64,000 nucleotides of DNA from AC-32 sp963717725 (GTDB taxonomy: Bacteria > Actinomycetota > Thermoleophilia > Gaiellales > Gaiellaceae), in assembly GCA_963717725.1 (NCBI GenBank), contig CAVQWS010000025.1, positions 124,001 to 188,000 on the forward strand, read 5' to 3'. Below the pieces are notes generated by a model. It had not been told where the DNA came from. It made no database searches and saw only the letters and a program-made list of their open reading frames with translations. Shown in pieces: positions 58,708 through 64,000 of the stretch. How positions within the stretch are numbered: position 1 is the first letter of the stretch; each line of letters opens with the position of its first letter. The position numbers were made by a program, and so were the translations under genes.

Positions 58708-59366
58708 GCCAACGCGCGCTCGAGGGCCTCACGGCCGGTCGGCACGCCATGGGTCGGAAGCAGATGCTCGACCGGCAAGTCCAGCAGTGGGCGCAACCCC
58801 GCGGCGATCCCCTCGCGCGTCATCCCGGGACGGAGCCACCGCTCGTTGATCTCCAGGCCGTTGCCGAAGTCGACCAGCGTGTCGCCGGAGATCACCGCCC
58901 CATGGCTCTCGAGCCAGAGCACGGTGTCGTTCGTCTTGTGGCCCTGGAACACGTCGGCACCGAACGGCAAGCGGTCGCCAGCCGCGTATGGACGCGCCTC
59001 GCCCTTGTTCTCGCGGAGCAGCCACGCGACATCGGGCGAGCCGTCGCCTGCCTGCTCGGCCGTGAGGCCGTAGGTGTCCATCAGGTACTGCGCGGAGTCG
59101 GGGAGCGGTGTGTAGACCGGCACGCCGAGCCGCTCAACGAGCTGCTCCGAGTCCCGCTCGTGCCATGGAGCGGTGAGCACGATCGCCGTCTCGCGCTCGG
59201 CCGCCAACGCCTCGAGCTCATTCGGCACGCCGAGCGGATCGAACAGCAGCAGTCGTTCGCCGTCGTCGATCGCGTAGGAAGAGACGTTCGGGTCCCACGG
59301 CTCGCTCGACTCCCACTCGGGATGGCGTGCCTGCCAGTGCCAGAGACCCGGGCCCAACTCGCGCAC
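58704..59366 (-). CDS. MBL-fold hydrolase-like protein
   Basis: 220 residues from a GTG. APWHERDSEQL is a shortened version of the HxHxDH box, followed by FQGHKTNDTVLWLESHGAVISGDTLVDFG and LLPTHGVPTGREALE, the later MBL motifs. One of the first-box metal ligands is missing, so the site is degenerate or uses one metal. Function unknown. Confidence 0.72.
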   Translation of the reverse strand: MRELGPGLWHWQARHPEWESSEPWDPNVSSYAIDDGERLLLFDPLGVPNELEALAAERETAIVLTAPWHERDSEQLVERLGVPVYTPLPDSAQYLMDTYGLTAEQAGDGSPDVAWLLRENKGEARPYAAGDRLPFGADVFQGHKTNDTVLWLESHGAVISGDTLVDFGNGLEINERWLRPGMTREGIAAGLRPLLDLPVEHLLPTHGVPTGREALERALA

Positions 59367-59410
59367 GGCGCGATGCTATTGAACCGGCCTACGCATACGA
59401 GGCGGTGGCG

Positions 59411-59875
59411 TCAGGCGCCGTCGGCGCGGTCGGCGTAAGCCACACGCTCGAACGGCCACTCGCTCGCGAGCCAGTCCGTGACCGCCCGCCACAGCTGCAC
59501 GTCGAGCTCGGGCCGGCTCGCCCGCACCCACGAGAGCACGCGCGCGTCGTGCTGTTCGCTGTCGTCGGGATAGATGTACACGCAGCCGACCACGTCGCCG
59601 GTCGCAGGATCGAGGACGGTGTAGGTAAAGCCCGTCCGGTTCTGGAAGTCGGCGGCGTGCCGTTGCAGGTCGCGCAGGTTGTCCGCCGCGCTGCGGCCGT
59701 CGGGCCAGGAGCTCGACTCCCAGCCAGGCGTCATGCGGATGTGCTCAACGGACGACGACCACGCCTCGTAGTCGGAGTCGTTGTGCTGCGGCGCGAGTGG
59801 CTCGAGCCTGAATTGCTCCGTCGTGAGAGCGAGCGGAACGACGAAGCCGGACGGGACAAACGGCTCCTCCACCAC
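59411..59875 (-). CDS. GNAT-family acetyltransferase-like protein
   Basis: About 154 residues from a GTG at 59875 (GTG 59872 or 59881 also possible). VVPLALTTEQFRLEPLAPQHNDSDYEAWSSSVEHIR, NRTGFTYTVLDPATGDVVGCVYIYPD and a C-terminal helix LWRAVTDWLASEWPFERVAY fit the GNAT fold, but the classical Q/R-x-x-G-x-G/A loop is not obvious. Function unknown. Confidence 0.68.
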   Translation of the reverse strand: MVEEPFVPSGFVVPLALTTEQFRLEPLAPQHNDSDYEAWSSSVEHIRMTPGWESSSWPDGRSAADNLRDLQRHAADFQNRTGFTYTVLDPATGDVVGCVYIYPDDSEQHDARVLSWVRASRPELDVQLWRAVTDWLASEWPFERVAYADRADGA

Positions 59876-60038
59876 ACCCACATCTTCCTGGATCCTGCCG
59901 CCAGGGGTCAGATGAACCAGAACTGTGACGCGATCGAACAGACCCGATGAGTTTTGGGTGGTCTGCCAGTCTCTAGCGCATAGGCATCCGTAAGTGCCTA
60001 GAAAGTTCTCGTCTGCAGTAATGACTCCGGGAGGCACC

Positions 60039-60731
60039 ATGAGGCTTCTGCTCACGTCCGCTGGCGTCAAGAACGCGAGCATCCGCGACGCGCTGGTCGA
60101 CCTGCTGGGCAAGCCGATTGCCGAGTCCAGCGCCCTCTGCATTCCCACCGCGGCGTACGGGCACCCCATGGTCGGTCCTGGCGCGGGGCCATGGCGGTTC
60201 ATCAGCGGACGATCCGACAATCCGATGTGCGAGCTGGGTTGGAAGTCCTTGGGAGTTCTGGAGCTGACCGCGCTGCCCAGCATCGATGAAGAGCGTTGGG
60301 TGCCCTTGGTCCGAGAGACCGACGTTCTGCTGGTGGCAGGCGGCGACGCCTTGTATCTGTGCCATTGGATGCGGCAGTCGGGGCTGGCGGAGCTCTTGCC
60401 GTCGCTGCACGAGACGGTCTGGGTGGGCTTGAGCGCCGGGAGCATGGTGATGACCCCCAGGATCGGGGAGGACTTCGTCGGCTGGAAGCCAGCCACCGGT
60501 GGCGACGGAACGCTGGGAATCGTGGACTTTTCGATCTGTCCGCACCTGGCTCACGAGAACATGCCGGGCAATTCCATGGCCGAGGCAGAACGATGGGCCG
60601 CCGGGATCCCCGGCCCGGCGTACGCGATCGACGATCAGACGGCCATCAAAGTGAGCGACGGCACCGTCGAAGTCGTCTCCGAGGGGCACTGGAAGCTGTT
60701 CACCCCCAGCCCGCAAGCAAGCTCGGGCTAG
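60039..60731 (+). CDS. Peptidase E-like (S51) hydrolase
   Basis: 230 residues from the ATG at 60039 after GGGAGG. The nucleophile is Ser132 in WVGLSAGSMVMTP, with LLVAGGDALYLCHWMR and His169 in ICPHLAHEN. This is the S51 family (alpha-aspartyl dipeptidase / cyanophycinase-like fold). Probably cleaves dipeptides with N-terminal Asp. Stand-alone gene. Confidence 0.88.
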   Translation: MRLLLTSAGVKNASIRDALVDLLGKPIAESSALCIPTAAYGHPMVGPGAGPWRFISGRSDNPMCELGWKSLGVLELTALPSIDEERWVPLVRETDVLLVAGGDALYLCHWMRQSGLAELLPSLHETVWVGLSAGSMVMTPRIGEDFVGWKPATGGDGTLGIVDFSICPHLAHENMPGNSMAEAERWAAGIPGPAYAIDDQTAIKVSDGTVEVVSEGHWKLFTPSPQASSG

Positions 60732-60760
60732 AGACAACGCGCCGCGGGGCTCGCGTCGTC

Positions 60761-61372
60761 CTAGTTCGGGCGGGGAACTTTCGGCCCACCTTCCGCGTGC
60801 GTGAGCCACGTTGGAGCGGCTAGGGCAAGCACGCGCCGCTGTCCCTCGGTGGCGCCGCTCTCGAGTTCGTCGTACGTGTACGCGACGTCGCCGCCGATGA
60901 CGACGAGCCCGTCGGGCGTGTCGACAAGGACGCTCTGGTGGCCGTTGGTGTGGCCGGGCGTCGGCAGCAGCCGGATGCCGGGGAGAACCTCCGCCTCGCC
61001 GTCGTGCTCGACGTAGTTCGCATCCGGGAAGTCGACCCATTCGGGCGGGTCATAAGGCGCTTGCAGCTCGAGCCGCTGAACGTGGATCGGCACGCCGGGA
61101 AACAGGCGGTTGCCGCCGCAGTGGTCGAAGTGAAGGTGGGTGTTGATGACGCACACGACGTCTCGGGGGATGTTCTCCGGCATCGGCACCGGCGCGCCTT
61201 CCTCGTCCAGCTCCGGCGTCGAGTCGATCATGCCGGTGTCGACGAGGACGACGCCGTCGGCATGCTCGATCGTGTGCACGTAGACGGGTAAGCCTGCGAA
61301 GGTGGCCGCGAGGTGAGCCGTAATCGAGTTGGCGGAGAGCTTGGGAACGCCAGTGTCACCCTGGTTGGGCAT
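60761..61372 (-). CDS. MBL-fold hydrolase, N-acyl-homoserine-lactonase type
   Basis: 203 residues. Complete metal motif NTHLHFDHCGGN (His79, His81, Asp83, His84), TPGHTNGHQSVLVDTPDG, GGDVAYTYDEL and a C-terminal LTHAEGGP. The AHL-lactonase/quorum-quenching subgroup is suggested by the N-terminal VLVDTGMIDSTPELD, but the substrate could be another lactone. Convergent to peptidase E with a 29-base gap. Confidence 0.85.
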   Translation of the reverse strand: MPNQGDTGVPKLSANSITAHLAATFAGLPVYVHTIEHADGVVLVDTGMIDSTPELDEEGAPVPMPENIPRDVVCVINTHLHFDHCGGNRLFPGVPIHVQRLELQAPYDPPEWVDFPDANYVEHDGEAEVLPGIRLLPTPGHTNGHQSVLVDTPDGLVVIGGDVAYTYDELESGATEGQRRVLALAAPTWLTHAEGGPKVPRPN

Positions 61373-61497
61373 TGGTCCTCCAGATCGCTGGGTGTGGATC
61401 GGCCTCGGTGTTGAGACTGCGATTGGGGACGGAACTCATCTGTCGACGCGCCGTTCGACTGGCGGCCCGGGATGGGACTTGACTGTCACTAGAAAAC

Positions 61498-61524
61498 AGA
61501 AGGGCCGGCTTGGCCGGCCCTTCT
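61498..61524 (-). terminator. Rho-independent terminator of groEL
   Basis: On the minus strand AGAAGGGCCGGC-CAA-GCCGGCCCTTCT is followed by GTTTTCT, a 12-bp stem with a U-rich tail. It is the outermost of three hairpins after the groEL stop at 61609. Confidence 0.8.
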
Positions 61525-61548
61525 GCTGTGGACCCCAACGAGGGGGCC

Positions 61549-61575
61549 CATGGGGGAAACCGGGTTTCCCCCATG
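61549..61575. repeat. 27-bp palindrome, copy 2 (after groEL)
   Basis: Arms CATGGGGGAAAC and GTTTCCCCCATG around CGG, preceded by AGGGGGCC. Same element as at 18269 with one compensatory pair change (C-G to T-A). It lies between the groEL stop and its terminator. Confidence 0.75.
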
Positions 61576-61581
61576 AAGCGA

Positions 61582-61602
61582 TCGGGCCGCGAAGCGGCCC
61601 GA
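61582..61602. repeat. Hairpin directly after groEL
   Basis: TCGGGCCGC pairs with GCGGCCCGA around GAA, ending seven bases from the groEL stop. No U-tract; may protect the 3' end. Confidence 0.6.
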
Positions 61603-61608
61603 GACGCG

Positions 61609-63234
61609 TTACATCATCCCGCCCATGTCCGGCATGCCGGCGCCGGCGCCGGCCGGGGTCTTCTCCGGCGGCTCAGCGACGATCGCCTCGGTGGTCAGGA
61701 TGTTCTTCGCGATCGACGCGGCGTTCTGCAGCGCCGAGCGCGTGACCATCGTCGGATCGATCACACCCGCCGCGACGAGATCCTCGACCTCGCCGGTGTC
61801 GACGTTCAGCCCGTGGCCCTTCTTGGCCTTGCGGACCTCGCCGACGACGACGGATCCTTCGAGGCCACCGTTCTGCGCGAGCTGCCGCAGAGGCTCCTCG
61901 AGGGACCGCTTGATGATCGCCGCACCGGTTCGCTCGTCGCCCTCGGACTTGTCGAGGTCGATCGAGTCGCTGGCGTTCAGGAGCGCGACGCCGCCGCCCG
62001 GCACGATGCCCTCCTCGAGGGCCGCCCGGGTGGCCTGCAGCGCGTCCTCGACGCGGTGCTTCTTCTCCTTCATCTCCGTCTCGGTGGCAGCGCCGACCTT
62101 GACGACGGCAACGCCGCCCGCGAGCTTGGCCAGGCGCTCCTGGAGCTTCTCGCGGTCGAAGTCGGAGTCGGTGTTCTCGATCTCGGCCTTCAGCTGCTTG
62201 ATGCGGGCCTTGATCCCGTTCGCATCGCCGTTGCCGTCGATGATCGTGGTGTCGTCCTTCGTGATCACCACACGGCGAGCACGGCCGAGCTGCGAGAGCT
62301 TCGTGTTCTCGAGCTTGAGGCCCATCTCCTCGGTGATCACCTCGGCGCCCGAGAGGATCGCGATGTCCTCGAGCATGCGCTTGCGGCGGTCACCGAAGCC
62401 CGGCGCCTTGACCGCGACCGCGGTGAAGGTGCCGCGCAGCTTGTTGACGACGATCGTCGCGAGCGCCTCGCCCTCGACGTCCTCGGACACGACCAGCAGT
62501 GGCCGGCCGGCCTGGATGACCTGCTCCAGAACGGGCAGGAGGTCCTTGACCGCGCCGATCTTCTGGTTCGCGACCAGGATGTACGGGTCCTCGAGGACCG
62601 CCTCCATCCGCTCGGGGTCGGTGATCATGTACGGCGAGAGGTAGCCCTTGTCGAACTGCATGCCCTCGGTGAACTCGAGCTCGAGGCCGAAGGTCTGGCC
62701 CTCCTCGACGTTCACGACGCCGTCCTTGCCGACCTTGTCGATCGCATCCGCGATCACGTCGCCGATCTCGCGCTCGCGCGCCGAGATGGTGGCGACCCGG
62801 GCGATGTCCTCCTTGCCCGAGATCTCCTTCGACTGCGACTTGAGGCTCTCGACGACCTGGTCGACCGCGCCCTCGATGCCGCGCTTGAGGCCCATCGGGT
62901 TCGCACCCGCGGCCACGTTCTTGAGGCCCTCGCGGACGATCGCCTGTGCCAGCACGGTCGCCGTTGTGGTGCCGTCGCCCGCCACGTCGTTGGTTGAGGT
63001 CGCGACCTCGCGGACGAGCTGCGCGCCCTGGTTCTCGAAGACGTCTTCGACCTCGATCTCACGGGCGATGGTGACGCCGTCGTTGGTGATCGTCGGCGCG
63101 CCGAACTTCCGGTCGAGCACGACGTAGCGGCCCTTGGGGCCGAGCGTCACCTTGACTGCGTCAGCGAGGATGTTCACGCCACGCTCGAGTGAGCGCCGCG
63201 CGTCCTCGTTGAACTTCAGTTCCTTATGTGCCAT
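61609..63234 (-). CDS. groEL: Chaperonin GroEL
   Basis: 541 residues. Classical GroEL: KVTLGPKGRYVVLDRKFGAPTITNDGVTIAREI, DVAGDGTTTATVLAQAI, KAPGFGDRRKRMLEDIAIL, EEGIVPGGGVALL and a Gly/Met tail ending DMGGMM. ATP-driven cage for protein folding. It follows groES by a 23-base gap; together they are the CIRCE-controlled groESL operon. Confidence 0.98.
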   Translation of the reverse strand: MAHKELKFNEDARRSLERGVNILADAVKVTLGPKGRYVVLDRKFGAPTITNDGVTIAREIEVEDVFENQGAQLVREVATSTNDVAGDGTTTATVLAQAIVREGLKNVAAGANPMGLKRGIEGAVDQVVESLKSQSKEISGKEDIARVATISAREREIGDVIADAIDKVGKDGVVNVEEGQTFGLELEFTEGMQFDKGYLSPYMITDPERMEAVLEDPYILVANQKIGAVKDLLPVLEQVIQAGRPLLVVSEDVEGEALATIVVNKLRGTFTAVAVKAPGFGDRRKRMLEDIAILSGAEVITEEMGLKLENTKLSQLGRARRVVITKDDTTIIDGNGDANGIKARIKQLKAEIENTDSDFDREKLQERLAKLAGGVAVVKVGAATETEMKEKKHRVEDALQATRAALEEGIVPGGGVALLNASDSIDLDKSEGDERTGAAIIKRSLEEPLRQLAQNGGLEGSVVVGEVRKAKKGHGLNVDTGEVEDLVAAGVIDPTMVTRSALQNAASIAKNILTTEAIVAEPPEKTPAGAGAGMPDMGGMM

Positions 63235-63257
63235 TCAGTCCTCCTTCAGCCGGGCTC

Positions 63258-63605
63258 CTAGGCGGAGGCGCCGGCCATCTCCTTCTTCTTCGAGCTCTTC
63301 GAGCTCTTCGAGCCGGTGGCGGCGACCTTCGCCAGCACATCGGACTCGCGCAGCACCAGCACCTCGTCGGCGCCGAGCTTGATCTCCGTGCCGCCGTACT
63401 TGGAGAAGATGATCTCGTCGCCGACGGCGACGTCCAGCGGCACGAGCTCGCCCTTGTCGTTGCGGGCGCCCGGGCCGACCGCGAGCACGCGGCCGCGCTG
63501 CGGCTTCTCCTTGGCCGTGTCCGGCAGGACGATCCCGCTCGCCGTCGTCTCCTCGTCTTCGAGGGCTTCGACGATCAGGCGGTCGCCCAGTGGCTGTAGA
63601 TTCAT
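63258..63605 (-). CDS. groES: Co-chaperonin GroES with basic C-terminal tail
   Basis: 115 residues from the ATG at 63605 after AGGAGG. LQPLGDRLIVEALEDEETTASGIVLPDTAKEKPQRGRV, VGDEIIFSKYGGTEIKLGADEVLVLRESDVLAKV are standard. An extra Ser/Lys tail (SKSSKSSKKKEMAGASA) follows the normal end, longer than the usual about 100 residues. Caps the GroEL ring. Confidence 0.97.
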   Translation of the reverse strand: MNLQPLGDRLIVEALEDEETTASGIVLPDTAKEKPQRGRVLAVGPGARNDKGELVPLDVAVGDEIIFSKYGGTEIKLGADEVLVLRESDVLAKVAATGSKSSKSSKKKEMAGASA

Positions 63606-63630
63606 CCAGCCCCTCCTTCTGTCCTGCGAC

Positions 63631-63739
63631 TTTGTGACACTCTCTGGCACTCTCCCTTGTGGAGTGCCAGGTGAGTTTACCGCCTCGGAAGGGAGTCGTG
63701 TCGTGACAATGCTGCTACGAGCGCACTTCGTGTCACAAA
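63631..63739. promoter_or_regulatory. 10-bp inverted repeat flanking the divergent groES/NUDIX promoter
   Basis: TTTGTGACAC at 63631-63640 and GTGTCACAAA at 63730-63739 are exact reverse complements 90 bases apart. They bracket the CIRCE element and both promoters. Role unknown; could be paired binding half-sites. Confidence 0.4.
63644..63670. promoter_or_regulatory. CIRCE operator (HrcA site) of groESL
   Basis: CTGGCACTC, nine spacer bases, GAGTGCCAG: a perfect 9-9-9 inverted repeat matching TTAGCACTC-N9-GAGTGCTAA except for the outer bases. It lies 39 bases before the groES ATG, next to TAAACT, a possible -10. HrcA binding here represses groESL until heat stress. Confidence 0.93.
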
Positions 63740-63740
63740 C

Positions 63741-64000
63741 ATGGGCATGAAGCGCGAGTTCTCCGCGGGCGGGGTGCTGGTTCGGCGGCTTCGCGGGCGC
63801 TGGGTGTTCGCCGCGATCCGGCCGGCCGGGAAGAAGCCCGGGCTGTGGGCGCTGCCGAAGGGGCAGATCGACCCGCGGGAGCGGCCCGAGGTGACGGCGG
63901 TGCGCGAGGCTGCCGAGGAGACCGGTGCGCAGGGGCGGGTGGTCGAGAAGCTCGGCGACGTCCGCTACGTCTACACCTGGGACGGCGAGCGGATCTTCAA
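63741..64000 (+). CDS. NUDIX hydrolase (partial, C-terminus off window)
   Basis: 87 residues visible from ATG 63741 (or ATG 63747). The full NUDIX box GQIDPRERPEVTAVREAAEETGA fits G-x5-E-x7-REUxEExGU, preceded by VFAAIRPAGKKPGLWALPKG. Hydrolyses nucleoside-diphosphate-linked compounds; the substrate needs the missing half. Divergent from groES. Confidence 0.92.
   Translation, partial: MGMKREFSAGGVLVRRLRGRWVFAAIRPAGKKPGLWALPKGQIDPRERPEVTAVREAAEETGAQGRVVEKLGDVRYVYTWDGERIF

Noticed and set aside
1..64000. CRISPR arrays or phage/defence systems
   Set aside because: No regularly spaced repeats, cas genes or recognised defence genes were seen anywhere in the window.

Overview
The window is very GC-rich DNA with short intergenic gaps, many GTG starts and frequent GTGA/ATGA gene overlaps. 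Gene content (DUF58/MoxR/DUF4129 cluster, futalosine-pathway mqnD, TetR-controlled phenylacetate genes, bacterial-type purine catabolism, CIRCE-controlled groESL) fits an aerobic, chemoheterotrophic actinobacterium-like lineage. Thermoleophilia (Solirubrobacterales/Gaiellales) is my best guess; no rRNA is present to prove it.

Layout. 1-5.7 kb: membrane glycosyltransferase-like proteins, GtrA, Pcm, a type-I phosphodiesterase, a cysteine-less thioredoxin fold and a secreted CHRD protein. 5.8-10.5 kb: branched-chain 2-oxoacid dehydrogenase operon (E1alpha, E1beta, E2) with a GNAT and a formamidase-like gene inserted. 10.5-14.6 kb: MoxR ATPase, DUF58, DUF4129 operon. 14.6-15.5 kb: lipid-kinase-like gene. 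15.6-24.8 kb: phenylacetate block, with a TetR gene and a DUF1932 dehydrogenase divergent from paaABCD across a perfect PaaR-like operator, then paaG, paaF and a third crotonase whose start is frameshifted, plus EthD, LtrA and an HtrA-like protease. 24.9-26.3 kb: two DMT transporters. 26.2-37.4 kb: purine catabolism (xanthine dehydrogenase, adenine deaminase, 8-oxoguanine deaminase, uraH, uraD, puuD with cytochrome domain, a DUF3830 protein, M20 amidohydrolase, MFS). 37.5-47.4 kb: housekeeping and catabolic genes (cupin, ALDH, VOC, DUF885-like, thiolase, MqnD, DtxR-like, ornithine cyclodeaminase-like, DUF421). 47.4-51.4 kb: Liv-type ABC importer with a permease-ATPase fusion. 51.4-56.2 kb: a decayed integrated element at the 3' end of a tRNA-Arg gene. 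It holds a truncated hydrolase, an integrase remnant, frameshifted genes, structured repeats and similar repeats at both ends. 56.3-64 kb: YgfZ, DHA2 exporter, two MBL-fold proteins, peptidase E, groEL-groES and a partial NUDIX gene.

How the parts work together. PaaABCD would epoxidise phenylacetyl-CoA, PaaG isomerise the epoxide, and PaaF plus the thiolase at 41 kb carry out beta-oxidation-like steps. No PaaE reductase, PaaZ hydrolase or PaaK ligase is visible. The purine genes run from adenine/hypoxanthine to urate and through HIU and OHCU to allantoin; allantoinase is absent, but an allantoate-amidohydrolase-like gene is present.

The observations I would follow first are: the PaaR-type operator; a compact PaaC that keeps what looks like a full di-iron ligand set; the 27-bp palindrome found twice with a compensating base-pair change; the tRNA-Arg(GCG) island with integrase-arm-like repeats; the DUF3830 gene inside the urate operon; and repeated use of shared CTAG stop codons by convergent genes.
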